This document shows, one piece after another, positions 1 through 7,885 of a stretch of DNA of 64,000 nucleotides. The position numbers and the translations under genes were made by a program. The notes under the pieces are model-generated. The model ran no database searches. It had not been told where the DNA came from and worked only from the letters and a program-made list of their open reading frames with translations. Source of the stretch: Mycobacterium sp. ITM-2016-00316 (GTDB lineage: Bacteria > Actinomycetota > Actinomycetes > Mycobacteriales > Mycobacteriaceae); assembly GCF_002968335.2 (NCBI RefSeq), contig NZ_CP134398.1, positions 4,092,001 through 4,156,000 on the forward strand, in the 5' to 3' direction. Each line of letters starts with the position of its first letter. The first letter of the stretch is position 1.

Positions 1-229
1 GGAATTTCCGGTACTTCAATTCCAGCGCAATGTCTTTGAATTCAATGCCGGTGAGTTGCCCGCGCGCTGCGGCGACGATCGCCCCGACGATGGAGCCGGC
101 AGACGTGCCCGAAACGCGTTGCGCCCGGTAGCCGGCGTCCATCAGGGCGACCACCGCGCCGATCAGACCGACCCCCTTGACCCCGCCACCGGAGAGCACC
201 AGATCGGCAGGAGAGGTCGGCGACGGCAA
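1..229 (-). CDS. Patatin-like phospholipase, N-terminal part (cut by window edge)
   Basis: Read on the minus strand, this stretch encodes the start of a patatin-family acyl hydrolase: the glycine-rich oxyanion loop LVLSGGGVKG is followed about 30 residues later by the nucleophile elbow GTSAGS, whose serine is the expected catalytic residue. Patatins cleave acyl chains from lipids using a Ser-Asp dyad; the Asp lies beyond the left edge. The only start codons before the glycine loop are TTG at 229 and a GTG just inside it. The amber stop of the upstream Mce-associated gene lies two codons before the TTG and in the same frame. Family is clear; exact start is not. Confidence 0.8.
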   Translation of the reverse strand, partial: MPSPTSPADLVLSGGGVKGVGLIGAVVALMDAGYRAQRVSGTSAGSIVGAIVAAARGQLTGIEFKDIALELKYRKF

Positions 230-232
230 CGG

Positions 233-871
233 CTACACCGGATCGAAGGACGAGATCAACCAGTCGTCGTTCACCCGCGTCAGGCCGACCTTGACGGCGC
301 TGGTGGAGAACGATCCATCCGGGTTCTCCGTGCTGGTGGTGGTCTGGTTCAGGAACACCAGCACCACCGCCGATTCGGGATTCAGTTCGGCGACCGCCGC
401 ATTGACGATCGCCGCGCTCGTCTGCACCGATTTCTTGGTGGCCGCCGGCGTGACGATCTGCTCGGTGAACTGGTTGTAGTAGTTCAGGAAATCACCGGTC
501 AGATGTGTCTTGGCGTTGGTGAAGTCCTCGTCGAGGGTCTCCGGCGAATACGACAGCAGCGCAACGGTTCCGTCTTTGGCGGCGCTCAGCGCGGTGTCGG
601 CGGCGGCGGTTCCGGTGGCCTGATCGGGCTTGTATTGATTGAAGTACAGCCACGCGGTCACGCCTCCGGTGATGGCCAACAACACCACCAACGTGATGGC
701 CACCCAGAAGCGGGCAGCACCGTGGAGCACCCGGCGTACCGGGCCTGCCGGGCGATCGGGCGGTCCACCCGTCGCCACGTCCGGTTCCTCGGCGGCCACG
801 GCGTCCTCGGGACCATCTTCTGCGTCGATCTCGACAGCGGTCAACAGTTCTTCTTCGTTCTTCACGGTCAC
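233..871 (-). CDS. Mce-associated membrane protein (second of pair)
   Basis: A 212-residue protein with an acidic N-terminal tail (about residues 1-45), one membrane segment (about 56-76) and an extracytoplasmic domain ending in the motif DDWLISSFDPV, the usual ending of mycobacterial Mce-associated (Mas) proteins. These are thought to stabilise or assist Mce lipid-import complexes in the envelope. Its start overlaps the stop of the upstream Mas gene by four bases, so the two are co-translated. Unlike in many mce operons the pair is not next to mceF but about 12 kb away on the same strand, behind an acyl-CoA ligase and an amidohydrolase. The stop is TAG and is followed in frame by the patatin gene. 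Confidence 0.85.
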   Translation of the reverse strand: MTVKNEEELLTAVEIDAEDGPEDAVAAEEPDVATGGPPDRPAGPVRRVLHGAARFWVAITLVVLLAITGGVTAWLYFNQYKPDQATGTAAADTALSAAKDGTVALLSYSPETLDEDFTNAKTHLTGDFLNYYNQFTEQIVTPAATKKSVQTSAAIVNAAVAELNPESAVVLVFLNQTTTSTENPDGSFSTSAVKVGLTRVNDDWLISSFDPV

Positions 872-1689
872 GGCGCGAACTCAACTTTCGCCATCTTGAT
901 CTGGTCACCATCGCGGGCCACGCTCACGATCAGCCGCCAGCTGCGGGGGTCTTCCTTGGCGCCCTGCGCATTGGTGATGGTCGAGGCGGCCGCCACCAGA
1001 ACATCGGCGGTGTCGTCGGTCATCGTCTGCACCGCGGTGGCGGTGACGTTCGCCTCGGTGACGACCTTCGACGATTCGGCGACCTTCGCGAACTCCTCGG
1101 CCTGACTCTGGAAATCCTCGCGGAACTGACCGGTGGAGTTGTCGATGATGCGCTGCACGTCTTGCTGCGCGCGATTGAAGTCCAGCGACATCAGCGACAC
1201 CACGCCCTGACGTGCGGCAGCTGAGAACTGGGCGCTGAGGTCCCGCCGCTGCTCGGCCTGCTGGTGCTTGACCACGATCCAGGCACTGGTGCTGGCCAGC
1301 GCGGCGATGCCGAGGACCGCGAGGATCACCGCGGCGTACTTGACGATGCTGGTGAATTTCCGGCTGCGGCGCACGGGGTCCGAGTCGTCCTCGGCATCTT
1401 CACCCTCTTCAGCCGCGTCATCTTCAGCCGCGTCAATGTCGTCGACTGCGACGTCCTCGGCGACCACGTCGATGTCTTCGACTGCGTCGTCAGCGGCCGC
1501 TTCGTCGGCGGCTTCAGCGGCCTGCTTGGCCTTGGCCTGCTGCACCCTGAGCACATTGGCCCGCGCGCGGGCTGCCGCCGCTTCGGCCTCGGCGGCTGCG
1601 GCAAGCGCCTCTGCCTCCTCGGCGGACAAATCCGCGACGTCCGCCTGATCGGCGTCCGGCGACGCTTCGCCAGGCTTCCGGGTCGACAT
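868..1689 (-). CDS. Mce-associated membrane protein (first of pair)
   Basis: About 273 residues: a long Ala/Glu/Asp-rich cytoplasmic tail with coiled-coil character (roughly residues 20-125), one membrane helix (about 132-152, YAAVILAVLGIAALAST region) and a Mas-type outer domain ending MAKVEFAP. I chose ATG 1689 because an AGGAGG box sits five bases upstream; an ATG one codon earlier is too close to it. Likely part of, or helper to, a Mce lipid importer. A TGAGAAT-type dyad at 1709-1725 lies just upstream, so it may have its own regulated promoter besides read-through from the ligase gene. Confidence 0.85.
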   Translation of the reverse strand: MSTRKPGEASPDADQADVADLSAEEAEALAAAAEAEAAAARARANVLRVQQAKAKQAAEAADEAAADDAVEDIDVVAEDVAVDDIDAAEDDAAEEGEDAEDDSDPVRRSRKFTSIVKYAAVILAVLGIAALASTSAWIVVKHQQAEQRRDLSAQFSAAARQGVVSLMSLDFNRAQQDVQRIIDNSTGQFREDFQSQAEEFAKVAESSKVVTEANVTATAVQTMTDDTADVLVAAASTITNAQGAKEDPRSWRLIVSVARDGDQIKMAKVEFAP

Positions 1690-1708
1690 CATGACCTCCT
1701 GCGCCAAA

Positions 1709-1725
1709 CGAGAATGGCGTTATCA
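1709..1725. promoter_or_regulatory. Candidate TGAGAAT-N3-ATTCTCA operator upstream of Mas genes
   Basis: The sequence reads CGAGAAT-GGC-GTTATCA, matching 11 of 14 positions of the dyad found at several other promoters in this window. It lies about 20 bases upstream of the chosen Mas start codon. By itself it would be weak evidence; the recurrence is what supports it. Confidence 0.4.
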
Positions 1726-1818
1726 AATTCGACTATTCATTCGACGATACCCCATCATCGATTCGCCCAGAAACAATGCTCTTCCTGCGGAAACGCTATT
1801 TCCGTGCTGTGCGTACGC

Positions 1819-3282
1819 TCAGCGGGCGAGGTCCTGAAGGCGATCCTTCATCACCTTGCCCGTGGCGTTCAGGGGCAGCTCATCCAGAAACTCTACGTAC
1901 CGCGGCACCTTATACCCGGCCATCCGGTCACGGCTCCAAGCGATCAAATCGGCCTCGCTCAGGGCATCGTCGCCTTCACGGCACACCACGAAGGCCTTGC
2001 CGACCTGGCCCATCCGTTCGTCGGGCACGCCGATCACCGCCGCCTGACGGACCGCGGGGTGCTCGAGCAGGAAGCCCTCGATCTCGGCCGGGTAGGCATT
2101 GAACCCGCCGACGATGAACATGTCCTTCTTGCGGCCGACGATCTTGAGCCGTCCAGCGTCGTCGACGGTTCCCAGATCCCCGGTGTGCAGCCATCCGTCG
2201 GCGTCGATCGTCTCTGCGGTGGCCACCGGATCATCCAGGTAGCCCTGCATCACGGTGTAGCCGCGCACCAGCACCTCCGCGTCCGCGGCGATACGCACCT
2301 CGACACCGTCGCAGGGCCTGCCCGCGGTGGTCGCGATGTCCTCGAAGGTATCGCCGGGGCGGGACAGGGTGACCGTGCCGGCCTCGGTCAATCCGTACCC
2401 GGTCGCCAGCGTCTGGAAGGGCAGTTCCTCGTGCACCCGGCGGATGAGTTCCACCGGGATGTCAGCGGCCCCGGTGACCCCGGCGCGCAGGGTCGCCAGC
2501 CGATGCTTGTCGGTGACCGCCAGCAGTGAGTGGTACAGCGTCGGGGCGCCCGGCAGCATCGTGATCTTTTCGGCCTCGATGAGGTCCACGACGGCGGGCA
2601 CGTCGAACACCGGAACCGGCAGGATGGTGGCGCCGCGAATCAGCGAGGAGATGCAGCCGGCCTTGTAGCCGAAGGTGTGGAAGAACGGGTTGACGATCAG
2701 GTAGCGGTCGCCCTGGCGCAGGTCGGCCAGATCGCACCACTCGGTGTACAACCGAAGCGTCTGTTCATGATTCATCATCACTCCCTTGGCCCGGCCGGTG
2801 GTGCCGGAGGTGTAGATGATGTCGGCGATATCGGTGCCCAGCAGACCCTTCGCCTCGAAGGGCTGCCCGCTGTCCAGGAAGCCCGAGGTGATCTCGATCG
2901 CCGGGACGCCAGCGGGAACGCTGAAATCCTGGCCCAGGAAGCCGTTTTGGACCAGGACGGCCTTGGCGCCGCTGCGGGTGATGATATCGGCGGCCTCTTC
3001 GGCCTTGAATCGGGTGTTCACCGGGACGACCACTGCACCGGCGGTCACCGCACCGAAGGCGGCGATCAGCCAGCCTGCGGAGTTGGGCGCCCAGATCGCG
3101 ACCCGGTCGCCCTTGCCGATACCGAATTCGGCGAAAGCTCCCGCGGCACACCGAACACGCTGCGCCAGTTCGATATAGCTCAGCCGCAGGGAACCGTCAA
3201 CGACCGCTTCGGCATCACCGAAGCGGTCGCCGACGCTCAAGACCATCTCCGGGATGGTCTGCCACTCTTGGGTATACGTCAC
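1819..3282 (-). CDS. Acyl-CoA synthetase, FadD3-like
   Basis: A 487-residue ANL-superfamily ligase that would activate a carboxylic acid to its CoA thioester via an acyl-adenylate. The P-loop reads YTSGTTGRAKG, the adenine-binding motif GYGLTEAG, and the C-terminal catalytic lysine lies in NATGKVMKD. Length and several blocks (NPFFHTFGYKAG, GGFNAYPAEIE, VIGVPDERMG) resemble mycobacterial FadD3, which activates a steroid ring-degradation intermediate; I compared from memory, so treat it as FadD3-like rather than FadD3. It lies nine bases after the amidohydrolase gene and precedes the Mas pair, so it probably belongs to the transcript starting near 4500. Confidence 0.85.
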   Translation of the reverse strand: MTYTQEWQTIPEMVLSVGDRFGDAEAVVDGSLRLSYIELAQRVRCAAGAFAEFGIGKGDRVAIWAPNSAGWLIAAFGAVTAGAVVVPVNTRFKAEEAADIITRSGAKAVLVQNGFLGQDFSVPAGVPAIEITSGFLDSGQPFEAKGLLGTDIADIIYTSGTTGRAKGVMMNHEQTLRLYTEWCDLADLRQGDRYLIVNPFFHTFGYKAGCISSLIRGATILPVPVFDVPAVVDLIEAEKITMLPGAPTLYHSLLAVTDKHRLATLRAGVTGAADIPVELIRRVHEELPFQTLATGYGLTEAGTVTLSRPGDTFEDIATTAGRPCDGVEVRIAADAEVLVRGYTVMQGYLDDPVATAETIDADGWLHTGDLGTVDDAGRLKIVGRKKDMFIVGGFNAYPAEIEGFLLEHPAVRQAAVIGVPDERMGQVGKAFVVCREGDDALSEADLIAWSRDRMAGYKVPRYVEFLDELPLNATGKVMKDRLQDLAR

Positions 3283-3290
3283 TCGCGAAA

Positions 3291-4481
3291 TTACGTGGTG
3301 ATGAGGCGCCCGAGGTTGCCGCCCATGATCTTTGCCTGGTCCTCGATGGAGAGATGCTCCAGGGCGGTCACATAGTGCGTCGGCTCCGCCAGGCCCTCCG
3401 GGTGCGGCCAGTCCGAGCCGTACAGCACCTGGTCGACGCCGATGAGGTTGATCAGATCATCGATGCCCTCTTCGTAGAACGGGCTGACGTAGATGCGGTT
3501 CTTGATCTCTTCCATCGGGTTACCCAGGAACGCCTCCGGCGCCTTCTTGTACACCTCGGCCATCGAATCCAACAGCGGGAACATCCACTTGGAGCCGGCC
3601 TCGACGATGCCGACCTTCAGCTTCGGGTGCCGGAAGAGTGCGCCGTGAATGACCCAGGAGGCCACCGCGTCCTGGATCGGACGCCATTCGTTGAGGATGG
3701 ACATCGCGTTGGTCTGGAACGGCAGCATCTCCTGCGCCCCGCCATCCCACTCCGAGGTGTAGCGCGAGTAGCCACTGTCGCTGGAGTGCATGCCCACGAA
3801 GATGTCGTGATGCACGCAACGCTCCCAGAAGGGATCGAATTCGGGCAGAGCGAACGACCGCGGGCCGCGGAAGCCGGGCACCGGTGCCGGGCGGATCAGG
3901 ATGGCACGGGCGCCGCGCGCGACCGCCCACTCCAGCTCCTCGAGCGCCTTGTCCAGGATGGGCAGGGTGATCACCGGAGTGGTGAAGATGCGGCCCTTGT
4001 GATTGAAGCCCCACACCTCGTGCAGCCATTCGTTCAGCGCGTGCACGATGACGTGGATGGCGACCGGATCGTCGGCGAGGCGTTCCTCGATGAGGCTGGC
4101 CAGCGTCGGGAACATCAGCGTGCGGTCCAGACCGAGGTCGTCCATCACCTTGATGCGCGGCTCGGGCTCGAAGAACGCCGGGATGGCCTTCATCGGCTCG
4201 CCGAACAGCTCGCGCTTGCTCTTGCCGTCGGGGTTACCGAACTTGAAGTACTCCTCCCAGGCGCCCGGCTTGGCGACCACCGAGAAGGTGGGGTTCGGGA
4301 TGTAGTTGCTGATCTGGCCCTTGATGGCGATCTTCGTGCGGCCGTTGATCTCCACGTACTGGACGATGTCCTTGTACTCCTTGGGGAGGTACTTGGTCAT
4401 CGCCTCCGGAGGCTCGTAGAGGTGGTTGTCCGCATCGAAAAGCGGAAACGGTATGTCGACCCGATGCGACAGTTGACCCAT
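3291..4481 (-). CDS. Amidohydrolase-family (ACMSD-like) metal-dependent hydrolase
   Basis: A 396-residue TIM-barrel protein of the amidohydrolase-2 family, which includes decarboxylases and C-C hydrolases acting on ring-cleavage products. The N-terminal metal site is the DADNH form instead of a plain HxH; later motifs are GMHSSD, HPKLKVGIVEAG and the signature YGSDWPHPEG near the C terminus, whose Asp normally binds the metal. The start ATG has an AAAGGAG box. First gene of an apparent transcript with the FadD3-like ligase, under the perfect TGAGAAT dyad. Substrate cannot be told; two more members of this family lie at 35-37 kb. Confidence 0.85.
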   Translation of the reverse strand: MGQLSHRVDIPFPLFDADNHLYEPPEAMTKYLPKEYKDIVQYVEINGRTKIAIKGQISNYIPNPTFSVVAKPGAWEEYFKFGNPDGKSKRELFGEPMKAIPAFFEPEPRIKVMDDLGLDRTLMFPTLASLIEERLADDPVAIHVIVHALNEWLHEVWGFNHKGRIFTTPVITLPILDKALEELEWAVARGARAILIRPAPVPGFRGPRSFALPEFDPFWERCVHHDIFVGMHSSDSGYSRYTSEWDGGAQEMLPFQTNAMSILNEWRPIQDAVASWVIHGALFRHPKLKVGIVEAGSKWMFPLLDSMAEVYKKAPEAFLGNPMEEIKNRIYVSPFYEEGIDDLINLIGVDQVLYGSDWPHPEGLAEPTHYVTALEHLSIEDQAKIMGGNLGRLITT

Positions 4482-4502
4482 GAGATGCTCCTTTTCAGTT
4501 CG

Positions 4503-4519
4503 TGAGAATCATATTCTCA
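4503..4519. promoter_or_regulatory. Perfect dyad operator overlapping a -10 box
   Basis: TGAGAAT-CAT-ATTCTCA is a perfect 14/14 inverted repeat. On the minus strand a promoter-like TTGCGA lies 17 bases from TATGAT, and the TATGAT is inside the dyad, so a bound repressor would block RNA polymerase. The site also overlaps the stop codon of the upstream ligase gene. It is the strongest member of the repeated operator family in this window. Confidence 0.65.
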
Positions 4520-6163
4520 TGTTGTGGATGTCGCAATGCCCCTGGGTGCGGCCGAGGCCGAATCGCTCACGGCCTGTCGCACCCTGAATTTCTGCACCTT
4601 GCCGCTCGCGGTCCGCGGGAAGTCCTCTCCCTCCGATAGCGCGACCAGTTCCTCGGGCCACTTCTGCCGAGCCACGCCCGCTTGTTCGAAGTGGGCGCGT
4701 ACCTGCTCGCGCGTGGGCATCTGGGCCCCGGGCCGGATTCGCAGCACAGCCGCGACATGCTCGCCGAGGCGCGCATCCGGGGCCGCCACCACGACGGCCT
4801 CCTGCACCGCGGGCATGCTCAGCAGCACTTCCTCGACCTCGAGGGCACTGATGTTCTCGCCGCCCCGGATGATCAGGTCGGCGGTGCGGTCGGTGATGGT
4901 GAGGTAGCCGTCCTCGTCGAGGACGCCGATATCGCCGGTGCGGTACCAGCCGTCGTCGTCGAACGATTCCGCAGTCAGCACGTCATCGGTATAGCCCAGG
5001 CAGAGGTCGGGGCCGCGGCTGAAGATCTCGCCGTCGGGTCCCAGCCGGATCTCCACACCGGGCCGGGCATTGCCGTCGGTGAACAGCCGCTTGTCCTCCG
5101 GCGCTGCCGGTCCCGAACCGGTGATCGAGGGATGCTCGGTGCTGCCGTACGAACGGAACACGAAGAGTCCGAGGTCGGCGAGGCGCCGGGTGACCGCGGA
5201 CGGGACCGTCGACCCACCCAGCCCAACGGTGGAGAACCGGGCCAGATGCGCGTCGGTGAAACCCGGGTGGTCCATCAGGCTGGTGACGAAGTACGGCGGT
5301 CCGCCGCCGATGGACAGCCCGTCGCGCTCGATGATGTCGAGCACCCGGCCGGGATCCCACACATCGCACAGGTCGATGGGCGCGCCTTCGAGCACCGGGA
5401 TCAGGAACGCGCCGAGCATGCCGATGAAGTGTCCGACCGGGGTGGCGGTGAGTTGGCGACCGCGACCCGGCGGGTAGTTGGCCAGCAGCTGGCGGGTCTC
5501 ACAGTTCAGCGTCTGGTGGCTGTGGATGACACCCTTGGGTTCCTTGGTGGTGCCCGAGGTGAACGCGATCAGCGCCGGGGCGGCCGGATCGGCGTCCACG
5601 GTCCCGGTCATCGGCTCGTCGGCCAGCAGCCGGTCGAAGGCCAACTCGCCATCGGCGCCGACCAATCCGACGATCGGCACCTCGGTGCACAGATCCGGGT
5701 GGAACGTCATCCGCCCGAATTCCGCGGTGCTGATGAAAACCTTCGGCCGGGCGGTCGCGATGATGTGACCGAGTTCCTTGCGGCCGTAGAAATGCACGAT
5801 CGGGACGGTGACCGCGCCCAGGAACGCCGAGGCCCAGAACGCGACGGCGGCTTCCATCCAGTTCGGCAGCTGCAGGGCCACCACGTCGCCCGCGCCGACA
5901 CCACGCTCGGCCAGGCCGGCGGCCAGCCGACGGGCGCGGTGCTCGACGTCGGCGAAGGTACCGGCGAAGGGCCGGGTCTCGGAGTGTACGAAGAACCCGG
6001 CGTCGGGACTCGCCTGCAAGCCGTCGGCCAGCAGCTGGCCGAGTGTTTCCGGTGTCCACCACCCCTGCTCCACGTACCGTTTACTCAGCTCAGCAGGGAT
6101 TTTTCGGATCGAAATGACAGCACCTCCGCAACGCCGGGCAGATGCTGGTGATGCTATTCTCAC
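4517..6163 (-). CDS. Acyl-CoA synthetase / AMP-dependent ligase
   Basis: An ANL-superfamily ligase of up to 548 residues. Motifs: P-loop FTSGTTKEPKG, SYGSTEHPS for adenine binding, GDIGVLDEDGY, and the C-terminal SGKVQKFRVR with the catalytic lysine. It resembles ligases for cyclic or short carboxylates (cyclohexanecarboxylate-CoA ligase type) more than long-chain FadDs; that is a family-level impression. The start is unclear: GTG 6163 opens the frame but has no ribosome site, while a good GGAGGT box lies seven bases before an ATT codon at 6115, followed by the usual family N-terminus (IPAELSKRYVEQGWW). Divergent from the enoyl-CoA hydratase gene. Confidence 0.85.
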   Translation of the reverse strand: MRIASPASARRCGGAVISIRKIPAELSKRYVEQGWWTPETLGQLLADGLQASPDAGFFVHSETRPFAGTFADVEHRARRLAAGLAERGVGAGDVVALQLPNWMEAAVAFWASAFLGAVTVPIVHFYGRKELGHIIATARPKVFISTAEFGRMTFHPDLCTEVPIVGLVGADGELAFDRLLADEPMTGTVDADPAAPALIAFTSGTTKEPKGVIHSHQTLNCETRQLLANYPPGRGRQLTATPVGHFIGMLGAFLIPVLEGAPIDLCDVWDPGRVLDIIERDGLSIGGGPPYFVTSLMDHPGFTDAHLARFSTVGLGGSTVPSAVTRRLADLGLFVFRSYGSTEHPSITGSGPAAPEDKRLFTDGNARPGVEIRLGPDGEIFSRGPDLCLGYTDDVLTAESFDDDGWYRTGDIGVLDEDGYLTITDRTADLIIRGGENISALEVEEVLLSMPAVQEAVVVAAPDARLGEHVAAVLRIRPGAQMPTREQVRAHFEQAGVARQKWPEELVALSEGEDFPRTASGKVQKFRVRQAVSDSASAAPRGIATSTT

Positions 6164-6174
6164 CTGCCGAGAAT
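6146..6174. promoter_or_regulatory. Divergent promoter region with TGAGAAT-type sites
   Basis: TGGTGAT-GCT-ATTCTCA at 6146-6162 has one perfect and one degraded half of the recurrent dyad. A further GAGAAT at 6169-6174 makes an everted ATTCTC-N7-GAGAAT pair, the same arrangement seen at 12292-12310. The region separates the divergent ligase and hydratase genes. Confidence 0.35.
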
Positions 6175-6201
6175 GCCAATACCGAAATCGGAGAACCTTT
6201 G

Positions 6202-6918
6202 ATGGTCGACCTCGAACTGGACGGCGAACTGGCGGTCATCACCATCGACCGCCCGCATGCCCGCAACGCCATCTCGCTGGAGACGATGGACCAACTGAAC
6301 ACGGCCCTGGACGGCGCCGCCGGTGCATCCGCGCTCGCCATCACCGGGGCCGGTGACCGGGCGTTCGTCTCCGGGGGCGACCTCAAGGAACTGGCACTGC
6401 TGCGCACCGAGCTGGAGGCGTCGTCGATGGCCTGGCGGATGCGGGCGATCTGTGATCGCATCGCCGGCTTCCCCGGCCCGGTGATCGCCGCACTGAACGG
6501 ACATGCGCTCGGCGGTGGCGCCGAGGTGGCGGTCTCCGCCGATATCCGGATCGCCGCCGATGACATCAAGATCGGCTTCAACCAGATCTCGCTGGCGATC
6601 ATGCCGGCCTGGGGCGGCGCCGAGCGGCTCGGCCATCTGGTCGGGCGCAGCCAGGCGCTGCTGCTGGCCGGGACCGGGCGGGTACTGGATGCCCCCGCCG
6701 CCGAGCGGGTCGGACTGATCGATCAGGTGATACCCCGCGCCGAGTTCGCCACCTCGTGGCGCGAGACGGCCCAACTGCTGGCCCGCCGACCCGCCGGCGA
6801 GATCAAACGGGTCATCAAGGGAGCGACCACCACCGAGGCGGTCGCGGCCTTCGCCGGACTCTGGGTCTCCCAGGAACACTGGGATGCCGCCGACAAGGTG
6901 ATGAACAAGGGCAAATAG
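6202..6918 (+). CDS. Enoyl-CoA hydratase/isomerase family protein
   Basis: A 238-residue crotonase-fold protein, slightly shorter than the usual 255-265. Oxyanion-hole blocks are visible: FVSGGDLKEL in the first half and GHALGGGAEVAVSADIRIA in the second. In classical hydratases two glutamates follow these blocks; the alanine- and glycine-rich INQISLAIMPAWGG stretch lacks the usual second catalytic glutamate, so isomerase, hydrolase or other crotonase chemistry is possible. ATG 6202 has a GGAG box nine bases upstream. It is transcribed away from the ligase at 4.5-6.1 kb and is probably co-regulated with it. Confidence 0.8.
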   Translation: MVDLELDGELAVITIDRPHARNAISLETMDQLNTALDGAAGASALAITGAGDRAFVSGGDLKELALLRTELEASSMAWRMRAICDRIAGFPGPVIAALNGHALGGGAEVAVSADIRIAADDIKIGFNQISLAIMPAWGGAERLGHLVGRSQALLLAGTGRVLDAPAAERVGLIDQVIPRAEFATSWRETAQLLARRPAGEIKRVIKGATTTEAVAAFAGLWVSQEHWDAADKVMNKGK

Positions 6919-6947
6919 CCGCTGGTGGCGTCGAAATCTTCTGTCCA

Positions 6948-7090
6948 CTAAGCGAATTGGTGGAAGCCCGGCCCCGATTCGACGAACTCGACGTGTCGTC
7001 GGTCTGCTGGATGAGTTCTATCCGGAGCTCTGCAACGTTGGCCAGCGCGAGGGACACGGTCACCTCGCACGGCGCACCGCGGTAGGTCAC
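6948..7090 (-). pseudogene. Relic of a VOC (glyoxalase-fold) protein
   Basis: On the minus strand one frame reads TYRGAPCEVTVSLALANV and then ELRIELIQQTDDTS, a typical internal stretch of VOC/glyoxalase-superfamily proteins. A neighbouring frame then continues EFVESGPGFHQFA before a TAG. A frame change and loss of a few codons separate the pieces, and both the N-terminal third and the C-terminal half are missing. No start codon with a ribosome site is present. I read it as a decayed gene remnant between the hydratase and the membrane-protein operon. Confidence 0.5.
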
Positions 7091-7095
7091 CACCC

Positions 7096-7149
7096 TTGAG
7101 CCAGAGTAGCCGATCGGCTACCCTGGCCCCGTGGATAGCCGAACGGCTA
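7096..7149 (+). promoter_or_regulatory. Promoter with two tandem TAGCCG-NN-CGGCTA operators
   Basis: A TTGAGC box (7096-7101) and TACCCT box (7119-7124) are 17 bases apart. Between and overlapping them lies the perfect palindrome TAGCCG-AT-CGGCTA (7107-7120), and a second copy, TAGCCG-AA-CGGCTA, lies at 7136-7149, centre to centre 29 bases away. Tandem near-identical palindromes over a promoter are typical of a TetR- or MarR-type repressor site. The promoter serves the membrane-protein operon starting at 7175. Confidence 0.55.
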
Positions 7150-7174
7150 GCGACCAGGCGATGGGCAGGTGCCG

Positions 7175-7885
7175 ATGAATACCCGGGGTCAACGCATTCT
7201 GCTGTGGACGGCGCCGCCGGCCATGGCCCTTTTCGCCCTTGCCTTCCTACTGTTCCCGATCTTCTCACCGCCGCTGTCGCCGACGATGACGCCCGAGGAC
7301 GTCGCGGCGTTCTTTCGCGACCACAACACCGGCATCCTCGGCGTGGTCATCCTGTGCAATCTGATCGCCGGCTCCCTGGTGCCGCTCTTCGCGGTGATCG
7401 CCGTGCAGATCTCCCGCACCGCGACCTCCAGCAGTGTCTTCAGCTACGCCTACATCATCTGCGTCGGGGTCGGCACAACGGCTTTCATCCTGGCCGACTA
7501 CTGCTGGGGGGTCGCCGCCTTCAGGCCCGACCGGGACCCACAGTTGATCAGCCTGCTCAACGACATGGCGTGGTTCTTCTTCATCGCGCCGGTCGGCACC
7601 ATCGTCGTGCAGAACCTCTGCTTCGCGGCGAGCATCTATCTCGACGAGAAACCGCAGCCGGTCTTTCCGCGCTGGGTGGCACATTTCAACATCGCGACCG
7701 CCATACTCCTGATTCCCGGCGCGTTCTCGGTCCTGTTCACCTCGGGCCCCCTGGCCTGGGACGGGTCCGTGTCCTTCACGCTGCGTATGGCGGTGCTGGC
7801 GGCATATCTGGTGGTGATGTTCCCGGTGCTGCTGCGGATCGTGAATCGCCAAGGGAGCGAACAGGAGCAGGAGGTGTTGGTGTGA
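7175..7885 (+). CDS. Multi-pass membrane protein (tandem paralogue 1)
   Basis: About 236 residues with roughly seven predicted membrane segments, each rich in Leu/Val/Ile/Phe, and no recognisable catalytic motif. Residues near the C terminus include SGPLAWDG, also present in the next gene (SGPFAWNG), and overall size and topology agree, so the two look like diverged tandem duplicates. I prefer ATG 7175 (GGCAGG five bases upstream) over GTG 7169. First gene of a four-gene operon with COX3- and COX4-like subunits. Function unknown; an accessory membrane role in redox or substrate handling is only a guess. Confidence 0.75.
   Translation: MNTRGQRILLWTAPPAMALFALAFLLFPIFSPPLSPTMTPEDVAAFFRDHNTGILGVVILCNLIAGSLVPLFAVIAVQISRTATSSSVFSYAYIICVGVGTTAFILADYCWGVAAFRPDRDPQLISLLNDMAWFFFIAPVGTIVVQNLCFAASIYLDEKPQPVFPRWVAHFNIATAILLIPGAFSVLFTSGPLAWDGSVSFTLRMAVLAAYLVVMFPVLLRIVNRQGSEQEQEVLV

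Noticed and set aside
56..1105. 349-residue plus-strand open frame
   Set aside because: Antisense to the patatin start and both Mas genes, whose families and couplings are clear; composition is Arg/Gly-rich as expected for a high-GC shadow.
4682..6151. 489-residue plus-strand open frame
   Set aside because: Antisense to the AMP-dependent ligase with P-loop and catalytic lysine; no motif of its own.
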